NCBI GenBank assembly: GCA_964583605.1
Contig: CAZOWL010000047.1
Span: 1 to 32,955 of the forward strand
Length of the DNA: 32,955 nucleotides
Direction: 5' to 3'
Source: CAZOWL01 sp964583605
GTDB taxonomy: Bacteria; Pseudomonadota; Gammaproteobacteria; Chromatiales; Chromatiaceae
The notes beneath the pieces are model-generated. The model was not told the DNA's origin and ran no database searches. It saw nothing but the letters and a program-made list of their open reading frames with translations. Position numbers and translations under genes: made by a program. How positions within the stretch are numbered: the stretch's first letter is position 1; every line of letters begins with the position of its first letter. This document shows positions 1 through 9,010 of this stretch, piece by piece.

Positions 1-96
1 CGATTCAGTTGGCCTTGTCCGGGGCGCTCTATGCCCAAGGGGGCGAGTAGTTACCACTCAGGAAGGGATCGTCGCGTTTCTCGTGGAGGCTCCAAC

Positions 97-714
97 ATGC
101 CGCAAATCGTGCTTGCTTCGACATCGCCTTACCGTCGCGAGCTGCTCGCTCGACTGGGGCTTGAGTTCCTGGTCGCGGCACCGTCGGTAGACGAATCCCG
201 CTACCCGCAGGAGATGCCGCGTGGCCTTGTCCTGAGGCTGGCAGAGGCGAAGGCCCGGGCGGTTGCCGAGGCCTATCCGGAGGCCTTGGTGATCGGCGCC
301 GATCAGGTCGCCTGCCTCGGGTCGCTCGTGCTAGGGAAGCCGAGAGGTCGAGACGGTGCTGTGGCTCAGCTTGAGCAGTCCGCGGGCCGTGCCGTCGAGC
401 TCCTCACCGGTCTGTGCCTGATCGATGGCCGCCAGGGATCGTTCCAGGTTCACTGTGAGTCCTTTCGCGTCCATTTCCGGCGGCTCACGCGAGCCCAGAT
501 CGAGGCCTACGTAGACCGCGAGCAACCGTTCAACTGCGCCGGAAGCTTCAAGTCCGAAGGGCTGGGCATCGCCTTGTTCGAGCGGCTTGAGGGCGATGAT
601 CCGACGGCCGTGGTTGGCCTACCACTGATCCAGCTCACGCGCATGCTCGGCATCGCCGGGGTCGATGTGCTCAACCCTGCCCGCTGGCATCTCGATGATG
701 GCGCGGAAGGCTGA
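97..714 (+). CDS. maf: Maf/YceF-type nucleotide pyrophosphatase
   Basis: A 205-residue protein of the Maf family, which hydrolyses modified or non-canonical nucleoside triphosphates to monophosphates; the YceF subgroup prefers 7-methyl-GTP. The N-terminus has the family signature LASTSPYRRELL (about residues 5-16), and a second conserved motif, GADQVA, sits near residue 69. The reading frame stays open to position 31, but I take the ATG at 97 because GGAGG lies at 85-89, seven bases upstream, and homologues begin just before the LASTSP motif. Gene and orientation relative to rluC and rne match the gammaproteobacterial order rne-rluC-yceF-yceD-rpmF, so the next genes off the left edge are probably yceD and rpmF. 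It converges with mltD, 42 bp away. Confidence 0.93.
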   Translation: MPQIVLASTSPYRRELLARLGLEFLVAAPSVDESRYPQEMPRGLVLRLAEAKARAVAEAYPEALVIGADQVACLGSLVLGKPRGRDGAVAQLEQSAGRAVELLTGLCLIDGRQGSFQVHCESFRVHFRRLTRAQIEAYVDREQPFNCAGSFKSEGLGIALFERLEGDDPTAVVGLPLIQLTRMLGIAGVDVLNPARWHLDDGAEG

Positions 715-756
715 GAGGGTGCCGCTTCCCGCCCGGGCAGCCCCCGGCGCCCAATG

Positions 757-2211
757 TTATCCGCTGACGCGCAAGCGCTGCCCTGGGCGGATCGTATTGT
801 CGTTCGGTGCCAGCCGGTTGAGCCGCCGCAGCTCGTCTACGCTCAGCTCGTATTGCAGTGCCACGCGATAGAGGGTCTCGTTCGGTTTCACGACGTGGTG
901 CTTGATCGGCGCGGCGTTGCGTGGAGGCTCCTTCCTTGGCGGCGCCGGCTCAAGGTTGGCAGCGACTTTCATCGTAGCTACCGGGGGCTTCGCTGCCGGC
1001 TTAGGCTTCGGTTTCGTCTGGGCGACCAGCACGGGGACCGGCTCGGGGTGGCCTGCCACCCGCAATAAGGAGCCCTCCGGCAGCCAAACGGTGCTTCCAG
1101 CCGGTATCCAGGCCGCGCCGCGCAGGACCGGTTCCCGCCACGCCAGGTTCAGCGCGCCAAGTCGCTGGACCGATAGGTCATAATGCCGCGCGATCTGCGA
1201 GGCAGGTAGGCTGTGCTCCAATACCAACCGATCTTCCCGCATCGGCTGGGCAAAGCGCACGCCCTCCGGGAAGTAGCGCTCCGGGTCTCTAGCCACCTCG
1301 CGGGCGGCGACGAAGCTGGCATAGAAGTTCCGCGACGAGAAGCCGAAGGCCTTGCCGCGATAGTGGCGCGCAATGGCTCCAAAATCGGTGCCGTAGGCCG
1401 CTTTCGCCCGCTGCATGCCCCCGACGCCGTGGTTGTATGAGGTGATTGCGAGCGGCCAGGTCCCGAGTCGGCCATAAGCGTCACGGAGATAGCGTGCCGC
1501 GCCGTCGGCCGCGACCACTGGGTCGAGGCGTTCGTCTACGGATCGTGTGACCGTCATGAATTGTCGCCCAGTGGCGGGCATGAACTGCCAGACCCCAGCC
1601 GCGCCGACACTGGACCGGGCCTGCGTCTGAAAAGACGATTCGACGTGCGGCAGGTAGGCGAGGTCCTCCGGCATCCCGTGACGGCGCATGACCTCGCGGA
1701 AGGTCTCATCATAGCGGCCGCTGATCTCGAGTCCGCGGCGAAAGCGCTCGCGCAGGCCTCGCTGCGAGCGGACCCGCTCGGAGGCACCGACATAGGCACC
1801 TCGGCCCCCGGCGGTGACTAGCTGGTCGCGCCACGTGCGCTCGACCCGACTCAATGGCTGGCCGGCCGCGAGCTTGTCCTCCATCGCCGCGAGACGTGCG
1901 GCGTAGTAGGCCTTGCGTCCGCGGACGAGGTCGATCTGCTCGGGCGTATAGCCCTCGAGAGTCGGTCCACGGAGGCGCACCACCTCGTAGATCACGCCGA
2001 GGTGCTCGTCATCATGGATCGCGACCTCGCTGCGGCTCCAGCGGCCGTAGACGTTACGCCAGAAGGCGACGTTGTCTTCGATCTCCGGTGGTACCGGGAA
2101 CGAGCTGGACGCATCGTCCGCGTAACGATCTGCCGGCGTCGACGCGCAGCCGGCCAGCACAACGAGTGTCACCACGAGCGCCAGCAGCTGGCGCCAGGAA
2201 CTAGCGATCAT
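757..2211 (-). CDS. mltD: Membrane-bound lytic murein transglycosylase D
   Basis: A 484-residue lipoprotein that cleaves peptidoglycan glycan strands, forming 1,6-anhydromuramic ends, at the periplasmic face of the outer membrane. The N-terminus is a signal peptide ending in a lipobox, VLAGC, with the lipidated cysteine at residue 22. The SLT family 1 catalytic domain spans about residues 165-330: the general acid is Glu191 in LPHVESSF, followed by SVGAAGVWQFMPATG. A single LysM glycan-binding repeat occupies about residues 438-483 (HVVKPNETLYRVA through the C-terminus). E. coli MltD carries two LysM repeats, so this one is shorter at the C-terminal end. The start has GAGGGGG just upstream. 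It lies 200 bp downstream of sppA on the same strand, probably with its own promoter. Confidence 0.93.
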   Translation of the reverse strand: MIASSWRQLLALVVTLVVLAGCASTPADRYADDASSSFPVPPEIEDNVAFWRNVYGRWSRSEVAIHDDEHLGVIYEVVRLRGPTLEGYTPEQIDLVRGRKAYYAARLAAMEDKLAAGQPLSRVERTWRDQLVTAGGRGAYVGASERVRSQRGLRERFRRGLEISGRYDETFREVMRRHGMPEDLAYLPHVESSFQTQARSSVGAAGVWQFMPATGRQFMTVTRSVDERLDPVVAADGAARYLRDAYGRLGTWPLAITSYNHGVGGMQRAKAAYGTDFGAIARHYRGKAFGFSSRNFYASFVAAREVARDPERYFPEGVRFAQPMREDRLVLEHSLPASQIARHYDLSVQRLGALNLAWREPVLRGAAWIPAGSTVWLPEGSLLRVAGHPEPVPVLVAQTKPKPKPAAKPPVATMKVAANLEPAPPRKEPPRNAAPIKHHVVKPNETLYRVALQYELSVDELRRLNRLAPNDNTIRPGQRLRVSG

Positions 2212-2411
2212 GTTGAGGCCCCCTCCCCGTACCCGCGGGTCACTGGGTCCTGTCGGGTCAAGTGACGTCGCGGGAATTCAGCCCAAATGGCCTACGAGCT
2301 CGACTCGTCTTCGTTTCGTCCCCATAGATTAGACGTTAGAGGGGCGCTTGCCTACCCTCGATATCCGTTAAAAAACCGTCTCTAGCCTCTCATTCCAAGA
2401 AAATTTCGAGA

Positions 2412-3416
2412 TCAGCGCAGCATAGGCTCCAGCGTCGTGCGCATCTGCTGCAGGATGGCCCCGGCAAGCTCGGTCCCAATGCGCTCCGCGAATCGGTCGA
2501 GGAGATCCCGTTTCTTGGTGAAATTGACGATCGTCTCGGCGCCGATCAGCTCCCTGGCGACGTAGCTCGAGCTGCCAAGTCCGTCGACAAGACCAAGCTC
2601 GACGCCCTGCTCGCCGTTCCAGAACAGCCCGCTGAAGATCTCGTCCCCGCCATTGAGGCGGTCCCCACGACCCGTTTTGACGGCCGCGATGAACTGCTCG
2701 TGGAGCTGGTCTAGGACGCTGAGGAGGAAATCCCGCTCGGATGGCTCCAACGGCGAAAACGGATCGAGAATCCCTTTGTTCTCCCCTGCGGTCAGAAGCC
2801 GGCGCTCGATGCCAAGATCCTCGATCAGCTTATCGAATCCGAAACTGTCGAGCCGCACCCCGATCGAACCGATGAGGCTGGCCTTGTCGGCATAGATCTC
2901 GTCCGCTGCCACCGCGATGTAGTAACCGCCAGAGGCGCATAGATCGACGGCGACGGCGTAGACAGGCATCTCCTTGTCGTGCTCCTCCCTATACTTGGCC
3001 TTCAGACGCGTGATCTCGTCGTTGATGTATCCGGCCTGGACCGGGCTGCCCCCGGGACTATTGATGCGCAGGATGACACCCTTCGTGGCCGTGTCCTCGA
3101 ATGCATTGCGCAGGGAGGTGACGATGAGGTCGGCGCTGGCCTCGGTCTCCGGAGCGATGATCCCTTTGACCTCGATCAGCGCGGTGTGCCCTTCGCCTGC
3201 CTTGACGCGCTGCGACAGGTCTTCGGCATAGAAGGCGATCAGCACGGCAAACAGGTAGACGAGCGCGGCCGCCTTGAAAAAGCTGGCCCACCTCCGACGC
3301 CGTCGTCGCTCGCGGATGTAATCGGCCGCCAGGCGGCTCAGCACGACGCGCTCCCAATGCGGATCGCTCGGGTCTGGGAGGTCATCTCCGCGGCGTTTCC
3401 AAAACTTCCAGTTCAT
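2412..3416 (-). CDS. sppA: Signal peptide peptidase SppA, short form
   Basis: A 334-residue membrane-anchored serine protease that digests cleaved signal peptides left in the membrane. A basic N-terminal stretch (about residues 36-43, mostly Arg) precedes one transmembrane anchor at about 47-64. The protease domain follows, with PGGSP near 121-125, nucleophile Ser162 in CASGGYY and probable general base Lys214 in GENKG. The Ser-Lys spacing of 52 equals that of Bacillus subtilis SppA (Ser147/Lys199), so this is the single-domain form, not the doubled E. coli form. I chose the ATG at 3416 (MNWKFWKRR); the frame is open further upstream, but that part overlaps the HAD gene, whose stop is only 13 bp away. 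It probably shares a transcript with rluC and the HAD gene. Confidence 0.93.
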   Translation of the reverse strand: MNWKFWKRRGDDLPDPSDPHWERVVLSRLAADYIRERRRRRRWASFFKAAALVYLFAVLIAFYAEDLSQRVKAGEGHTALIEVKGIIAPETEASADLIVTSLRNAFEDTATKGVILRINSPGGSPVQAGYINDEITRLKAKYREEHDKEMPVYAVAVDLCASGGYYIAVAADEIYADKASLIGSIGVRLDSFGFDKLIEDLGIERRLLTAGENKGILDPFSPLEPSERDFLLSVLDQLHEQFIAAVKTGRGDRLNGGDEIFSGLFWNGEQGVELGLVDGLGSSSYVARELIGAETIVNFTKKRDLLDRFAERIGTELAGAILQQMRTTLEPMLR

Positions 3417-3429
3417 AGGCTTCAATCTT

Positions 3430-4095
3430 CTACGAAAAGCATTGTGTTGCCGACTCGAGCCAGTCAGGTAGCCCCGCGAGAGTATCCAGACAGCCGGCCG
3501 GACGCTGTGCCAGTAGACGGCCACGCTCGTGGACACCGCAGCAGACCGCCAGCGCGGCGACCCCGGCATTGTGGGCCATCTGGATGTCGTATTCCGTATC
3601 GCCGACCATTAGTGTATCCGAGGCGGCGACGCCGAGCTGATCCATGATCTGGTGCAGCATCTCCGGGTGCGGCTTCGAGAAGGTCTCGTCGGCGCAGCGG
3701 CTCGCATGAAAGGCCTGGTGCAACCCTGTGCTCGAGAGTGCGAGATCCAGTCCGCGTCGGCTCTTTCCCGTGGCTACGGCCAACAGAAAACCGTGCCTGC
3801 TTAGCCACGAGAGGACCGGTTGTGTCTCCGGGAATAGCGCCGATGGGGTCGCGTCCTCGACCAGGAATCGCGCTCGATAGCGCTCAACGACGCCACGGCG
3901 CTGCAACGGATCGGCGCTGGGCCAGAGCATCGCCATGGCCTCATCGAGGCCAAGACCGATCACGTTGCGCGCCGCCTCGGCCGAGGGCGGGATCTCTCCG
4001 ACCTCGCGGAATGCAGCTTGAATGCAGGCGACGATGCGCGCTTCGGAATCCATCAGCGTCCCGTCCCAATCGAAGACGACCAGCCGGATGCTCAT
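3430..4095 (-). CDS. HAD-superfamily subfamily IA phosphatase
   Basis: A 221-residue haloacid-dehalogenase-type phosphohydrolase with all four HAD motifs: I, FDWDGTLMDSE (Asp9 nucleophile, Asp11 acid/base); II, ATGKS; III, the lysine in KPHPEM; and IV, MVGDTEYD. The helical cap between motifs I and II places it in subfamily IA, with phosphoglycolate phosphatase (Gph), pyrophosphatase PpaX and beta-phosphoglucomutase relatives. The substrate cannot be read from the sequence. Its ATG overlaps the rluC stop codon in an ATGA arrangement (4092-4095), so translation is probably coupled. HAD phosphatases beside rluC and sppA are common in Gammaproteobacteria, where they are often annotated as phosphoglycolate phosphatases. 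Confidence 0.92.
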   Translation of the reverse strand: MSIRLVVFDWDGTLMDSEARIVACIQAAFREVGEIPPSAEAARNVIGLGLDEAMAMLWPSADPLQRRGVVERYRARFLVEDATPSALFPETQPVLSWLSRHGFLLAVATGKSRRGLDLALSSTGLHQAFHASRCADETFSKPHPEMLHQIMDQLGVAASDTLMVGDTEYDIQMAHNAGVAALAVCCGVHERGRLLAQRPAGCLDTLAGLPDWLESATQCFS

Positions 4096-5135
4096 GGCGT
4101 TGACGCCAATGCGGCGAGCACCGCTTCGAGGGCGGGGGGTAAAGGCGCTTCCACACGCACAACGCAGCCGGATTCCCCGGCCGGCAAGTACACGACTGAC
4201 GCATGCAGAAACAAACGCCTCAACCCAATCGCACGGAACCGCTGGTTGCTCACGGCATCGCCATATTTTTCATCCCCCGCCACCGGTAGACCGAGATCGG
4301 CGGCGTGAACGCGAATCTGGTGTGTGCGACCGGTGATTGGCCTGGCCTCAACCAGCGTGGCGCCATCCAAGGCCTTCAGGCGCCGAAAATCCGTACGTGC
4401 CGGCTTGCCGTGAAGCGCGTCGACGCGCACGACCCGCTCACCGCCCTGCTGCACATTCTTGCGCAGCGGTGCCTCGGCGCAGAGCCTAGCCGTCGGCATG
4501 TACCCGGAGAGGAGCGCCACGTAATGCTTGGCCAGGGCTTGCTCGCGCAGCAGCTGATGCAGCTCCCGTAACGCGCTCCGGCGCTTGCTGACCACCAGGC
4601 AGCCCGAGGTGTCGCGATCAAGCCGATGGACCAGCTCCAAATCCTGCTTCGGTCGCTGGATGCGCAACGCCTCGATCAAGCCGTAATGAAGTCCGCTGCC
4701 GCCGTGTACCGCCAGCCCGGCTGGCTTGTTGATGACCAGCAGGCGCTCGTCCTCGTGCAGGATCGCCTCCTCGATCCACGCCAGCTCGCGCGGTGGCGGC
4801 CGTCCCTCAAGCGAGCTGGGCTCGGCCTGACGCAGTGGCGGGATCCGGACCTCGTCGCCATCCCGCAATCGATAGTCAGGCTTGACCCGCGCCCTGTTGA
4901 CCCGCACCTCTCCCCTACGGAGCACCCGGTATAAACGGCTCCGAGGCACGCCCTTGAGGTAGCGCAGCAGGAAGTTGTCGACGCGCTGGCCCACTGCGTC
5001 GCGGCCGATTTGCACATAGTGCGTCTGCGGTGTAGGCCCGGATGGACTGCCCGCAACAGGATGATAGGGCTTCAATTGATGCAATTTTGGAACACTGCTA
5101 CTATCGAGCCCTTGCGCTGCCCGACGATTTCGCAA
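4092..5135 (-). CDS. rluC: 23S rRNA pseudouridine synthase RluC
   Basis: A pseudouridine synthase of the RluA family, expected to modify 23S rRNA positions 955, 2504 and 2580 (E. coli numbering). An S4 RNA-binding domain covers about residues 49-105 (GQRVDNFLLRYLKGVPRSRL onward). The catalytic domain has HRLDRDTSG with catalytic Asp173, and later RTHQIRVH. The start is uncertain: position 5135 is a TTG just after in-frame stops, the first 40 residues look unstructured and AT-rich, and no ATG is available. TTG codons at 5084 and 5075 or a GTG at 5015 are alternatives; the GTG gives 307 residues, close to the usual length. It is divergent from rne, as in E. coli. Confidence 0.9.
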   Translation of the reverse strand: MRNRRAAQGLDSSSVPKLHQLKPYHPVAGSPSGPTPQTHYVQIGRDAVGQRVDNFLLRYLKGVPRSRLYRVLRRGEVRVNRARVKPDYRLRDGDEVRIPPLRQAEPSSLEGRPPPRELAWIEEAILHEDERLLVINKPAGLAVHGGSGLHYGLIEALRIQRPKQDLELVHRLDRDTSGCLVVSKRRSALRELHQLLREQALAKHYVALLSGYMPTARLCAEAPLRKNVQQGGERVVRVDALHGKPARTDFRRLKALDGATLVEARPITGRTHQIRVHAADLGLPVAGDEKYGDAVSNQRFRAIGLRRLFLHASVVYLPAGESGCVVRVEAPLPPALEAVLAALASTP

Positions 5136-5643
5136 ATTTCTAGTTAGTTAGAGGACTTGCATACGCCTGAGGCGCCGCGCTCGGCCCGCATCGATCCCTC
5201 GGTCCCACATTGTTTCTAGGGGCGCATGGGCGCGCGGGCGAGTGGCGAGCAATAGGCAGTTGGGCCGCTTGCGTGGACAGGCGAGGATTGTATACCGAAC
5301 TGCCTGCCGGCGCGCCATGAGCAGCTCGCGGTGTCGACCACTGCAATCGCCCGTTGAGGCGCTCAAATGACTGAATCCCGGCCTGTCTTAAGCGGTGTTG
5401 ACCGCCGGGCCAATCAAATCCCCGTCGCACGCGCGGCGGTCTGAGCAACAAACGAGCGGCGCGTATCCCGCCGAGTGCTCCGGGCTTCCCGGCAACGAGA
5501 GGATACCTCGAGCCCTAGCTTCGCGGGGTCGCAATAGGATCCTGGCTGGGGTGCAGGTGGGGGAGCGCGGCAGCGGAGCGCAGCCGCCCCCCGCCCGGTG
5601 TTCCGAGGATGGGGCATGCGCCGATGTGCCAAATAGGGACCAC
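5136..5643 (+). promoter_or_regulatory. rluC-rne divergent intergenic region and rne leader
   Basis: A 508-bp non-coding stretch between the divergent rluC and rne genes. In E. coli the equivalent rne 5' leader is long and structured and binds RNase E to autoregulate its own mRNA; position and length fit that here. Visible structure: GTATCC at 5463-5468 pairs with GGATAC at 5501-5506 and encloses a perfect inner hairpin, CCGGG-CTT-CCCGG, at 5480-5492. A competing pairing of CGAG (5496-5499) with CTCG (5507-5510) is possible. The G-rich stretch at 5548-5595 and the AGGGA before the ATG at 5644 could bear on translation. I did not find a convincing promoter hexamer pair. Autoregulation is inferred from the family, not shown. 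Confidence 0.5.
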
Positions 5644-8600
5644 ATGAAACGAATGCTGATCAACGCGACGCAGCCCGAAGAGGTGCGCGTTGCGATCGTA
5701 GATGGGCAACAACTCTTCAATCTCGACATAGAATCTCCTGGTCGCGAGCAGAAAAAGGCAAACATCTACAAGGGCAAGATCACCCGCGTCGAGCCGAGTC
5801 TCGAGGCCGCTTTCGTCGACTACGGCGCCGAGCGGCACGGCTTCCTGCCTCTCAAGGAGATCGCGCGGGGCTATTTCGAGCCGGAGAGCGCCAAGCCAGG
5901 TGTCCGCATCAACATCAAGGAGGCGATCAAGGACGGCCGTGAGGTGGTCGTGCAGATCGACAAGGAAGAGCGTGGCAACAAAGGGGCCGCCCTCACGACT
6001 TTTGTTTCGCTGGCGGGTCGTTACCTCGTCTTGATGCCCAACAACCCGCGCGCCGGCGGGGTGTCGCGCCGCATCGAGGGTGAGGACCGTACCGAGCTAC
6101 GGCTTACGATGAGTCAGCTGCGCATCCCCGAGGACATGGGGTTGATCGTGCGCACAGCGGGCGTCGGTAAGAATGTCGAAGAGCTCCAGTGGGATCTCGA
6201 TTACCTCCTGCAGCTCTGGCAAGCGATCGAGAGCTCCGCAGCCGAGCGTCCGGCCCCGTTCCTGATCTATCAGGAGAGCGACGTCATCATACGTTCGATC
6301 CGCGACTATCTGCGCGCGGACATCGGCGAGATCGTCATCGATGATCGCAGGATGTATGAGAAGGCCGAGCAGTTCATGCGGCAGGTGATGCCCGGCAACC
6401 TCAGGAAGCTGCGCCTCTATGAGGACGAGGTGCCGCTCTTCACGCGCTATCAGATCGAGAGCCAGATCGAGTCCGCCTTTCAGCGTGCGGTGCAGCTGCC
6501 GTCCGGCGGCTCGATTGTCATCGATCACACCGAGGCGCTGACCTCAATCGATATCAACTCGTCGCGAGCGACCAAGGGCGCGGATATCGAAGAGACCGCA
6601 TTCAATACCAATTTGGAAGCGGCCGACGAGATCGCTCGACAGCTGCGCCTGCGCGACCTCGGTGGATTATTTGTCATCGATTTCATCGACATGACGCCCG
6701 CGAAGCATCAGAGGGAAGTCGAGAACCGCCTGCGTGAGGCGCTCAAGCAGGACCGCGCGCGTGTTCAAGTTGCCCGGATCTCGCGCTTCGGGCTCCTCGA
6801 GATGTCACGCCAGAGACTTCGCCCATCATTAGGCGAATCGAGCCAGCTTGCCTGCCCTCGCTGTCGCGGTCAGGGCACGATCCGCAGCGTCGAATCCCTG
6901 TCCTTGTCGATCCTCCGCCTGATCGAGGAGGAGGCGATGAAGGACAGTACCCAGCGGATTGTCGCGCGGCTGCCGATCGATGTGGCGACCTTCCTGCTCA
7001 ACGAGAAGCGTCGCAGCATCCTCGATATCGAGCAGCGCCAGGAAGTGGAGGTCATCCTGCTGCCGTCAAGACACCTGGAGACGCCCGAGTACTCGATCGA
7101 GCGGATCCGCCTGCAAGATATGGCCCGACAGCCTAGGGATCAGGCCAGCTACGCCTACCCCGCCCCGAACGATGTCGTTGCGGCCGTTCCGGGACGGAGT
7201 GTCGATCAGGCTCGATTCGAGGAGCCGGCCGTGAAGCAGATTACACCTAGTGCTCCGGCGCCAAACCGCCTCGACACGAGCCCGCCGTCGGGTCCGTCGG
7301 CGTACCCGCGCTCGGTGGCAGGGCCCCGAAGGCTTGGCGAGGCGGATCGGGATTCCACCGCCCGCGCCGCGGAGCGCCATCCGGAGCCGCTTCTGAAACG
7401 TATCTGGACGAGCATCTTCATGCCGCGGCCGACTCCTGAGGAGGAAGCCCTTCTCTCCCCGACAGACGCAGATACGCGAGAGGTCGGTCGCAGTGGGCCG
7501 CTGGATGGGCCCTCCTCTTCGATGGAAGCCCCAGGGGCCGTCGAGAGCCAAATCGGTGGTGGCCGCTCGCCTAGGTCCGGCCAGGCCGAGGGCGCTCCGG
7601 GTGGTGGGCGGCCTGGCCAAGAAGGTGGCCCAAGCGAGCGCCCGCGCTCAGGTGGTGAGCGCCGCAGTCGCGGAGGGCGAGGCCGTCGTTCTGGCGGAGA
7701 TCCCTCGCGGCGCAGCGAGGGCCGCAGCGGCGCGCCGCTGGAGAAGGCCCGCGAGGTCCCCAATGCGAGGCCTGCCGGAAAGGCGCCGCAGGGGGAGGCG
7801 GGGCGGGGTGGTAAGGCGTCCAGCGGTTCGAGCGATCCGGTTGCGTCGGCCATCGCGGCCGATCGGCCGCCGATAGAGAGCCGAGATCGAGCCGCCGCCA
7901 GCCGCGAGCGCGCGCCTGGCGGCGATCGCGATGCAGAGACGGGTCCGGCGACGCCCGCCGTAACTGAAGGATCTTCTCGCCAGGCTCAGGGGGAGGTGCA
8001 GGACGCGCGCCCGGAGGATAAGGGCCAAGTGCTCTTGTTACCTCCTTACTCTGGGGCGTGCGCCGAGTCGGATGAGTCGAAGGATGACCGAGCCGACGCA
8101 CGCGGTGCGCTCGAGTCAGGGCACGGCGGCGACGAGACAAGGGTCGCCGAGGATGCGGCGTTAACGCAGCCAAGCGGTGCAATGACCGGCGAAACCCGTG
8201 TGCGTTCTGGTCGCCGCCGGCGTGGTGGGCGGGGCCGCCGGAGGAGCTCGAGCCAACGGAGCGCGGAGGCGGTGGCTGCTGAGGCGGGCACCTCGTCGGA
8301 CGCGGAATCCGCCGGGGCCTCGCAGGATGGCGGGGGAAGAGAGAAGCTATCCGATGACGAACCGTCGTCGCCAGCAGTTAGGCGCTCCGGGGATGGCAGG
8401 GAAGACGCCCCACTCAGCGGGAGGCGAAGTGGGCCCGACACCCGCTCCGGTCCGTCGCCAGAGGACGCCTCAGCCCGCACGTCCCTGCGTCTGCCCGCCA
8501 GCGAGCAGTCGCCCGTGACCCAACCTCCCGGCGAGATGCTCGGAGCCTCTGACCAGGTGCCCGGTCCCTCGCCTATCTCGGTAACGCCTCCGGCTATAGG

Positions 8601-8916
8601 CCCTTCGAGTGCCGTCCAGGGGTTGGTTGTCTCCCCAAACGAGGAGCATCCAGGCTTGCCGAACGGAGGTGACCGGACCGCCAACGGGCCATTGATCGAG
8701 ATGAGCCCCGCGGCCTCCGCCGCAGCAAGCCCGGCCCGGCTCGAGGATGCGTCGCGAGCCCTGGCGGCCAGCGCCACGACAGCCGGTGACGAAACGGTGA
8801 CACCTGGACCCGCGCAGCCGGGGGAGGGGCGGCCAGGGCCAAGGCGTGGCAAGCCAGCAGCCGCTGCGGCTCAGCCCATGCAATCCCTACCGCGGGATAG
8901 CGATACAGGTGAATGA
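5644..8916 (+). CDS. rne: Ribonuclease E
   Basis: A 1090-residue endoribonuclease and degradosome scaffold that initiates mRNA decay and processes rRNA and tRNA at the inner membrane. The catalytic half (1 to about 520) keeps E. coli numbering: S1 domain at about 37-120, Mg-binding Asp303 in SIDINS and Asp346 in VIDFIDM, and zinc-link cysteines Cys404/Cys407 in CPRCRG. The ATG at 5644 gives MKRMLINATQ, the canonical start; the open frame upstream is leader sequence. The C-terminal half is low-complexity and presumably disordered. It contains LLKRIWTSIFMPR (about 581-593), a likely amphipathic membrane-targeting helix, and two arginine-rich patches (about 669-695 and 854-873) resembling the RNA-binding AR1/AR2 segments. 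It converges with a tyrosine phosphatase gene. Confidence 0.97.
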   Translation: MKRMLINATQPEEVRVAIVDGQQLFNLDIESPGREQKKANIYKGKITRVEPSLEAAFVDYGAERHGFLPLKEIARGYFEPESAKPGVRINIKEAIKDGREVVVQIDKEERGNKGAALTTFVSLAGRYLVLMPNNPRAGGVSRRIEGEDRTELRLTMSQLRIPEDMGLIVRTAGVGKNVEELQWDLDYLLQLWQAIESSAAERPAPFLIYQESDVIIRSIRDYLRADIGEIVIDDRRMYEKAEQFMRQVMPGNLRKLRLYEDEVPLFTRYQIESQIESAFQRAVQLPSGGSIVIDHTEALTSIDINSSRATKGADIEETAFNTNLEAADEIARQLRLRDLGGLFVIDFIDMTPAKHQREVENRLREALKQDRARVQVARISRFGLLEMSRQRLRPSLGESSQLACPRCRGQGTIRSVESLSLSILRLIEEEAMKDSTQRIVARLPIDVATFLLNEKRRSILDIEQRQEVEVILLPSRHLETPEYSIERIRLQDMARQPRDQASYAYPAPNDVVAAVPGRSVDQARFEEPAVKQITPSAPAPNRLDTSPPSGPSAYPRSVAGPRRLGEADRDSTARAAERHPEPLLKRIWTSIFMPRPTPEEEALLSPTDADTREVGRSGPLDGPSSSMEAPGAVESQIGGGRSPRSGQAEGAPGGGRPGQEGGPSERPRSGGERRSRGGRGRRSGGDPSRRSEGRSGAPLEKAREVPNARPAGKAPQGEAGRGGKASSGSSDPVASAIAADRPPIESRDRAAASRERAPGGDRDAETGPATPAVTEGSSRQAQGEVQDARPEDKGQVLLLPPYSGACAESDESKDDRADARGALESGHGGDETRVAEDAALTQPSGAMTGETRVRSGRRRRGGRGRRRSSSQRSAEAVAAEAGTSSDAESAGASQDGGGREKLSDDEPSSPAVRRSGDGREDAPLSGRRSGPDTRSGPSPEDASARTSLRLPASEQSPVTQPPGEMLGASDQVPGPSPISVTPPAIGPSSAVQGLVVSPNEEHPGLPNGGDRTANGPLIEMSPAASAAASPARLEDASRALAASATTAGDETVTPGPAQPGEGRPGPRRGKPAAAAAQPMQSLPRDSDTGE

Positions 8917-8974
8917 TGCAGCGGTATGGACACGCTCGGAGCCGAGTCGTCGCGTTAAGGCCAGGGAGGGCGGT

Positions 8975-8993
8975 AAGCCACCGGAGTGGCTTT
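8975..8993 (+). terminator. Hairpin terminator between rne and tyrosine phosphatase gene
   Basis: AAGCCAC at 8975-8981 pairs perfectly with GTGGCTT at 8986-8992 around a CGGA loop, 59 bp after the rne stop. The run of T is short (TTT, 8991-8993). On the other strand the stem also begins with AAGCCAC, so it could serve both convergent genes. Confidence 0.55.
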
Positions 8994-9010
8994 GGAGGTC
9001 CGACTGACCA

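Noticed and set aside
8046..8852. A 268-codon antisense open frame in the rne 3' half.
   Set aside because: It is a mirror of the low-complexity RNase E tail, without a ribosome binding site or recognisable domain.
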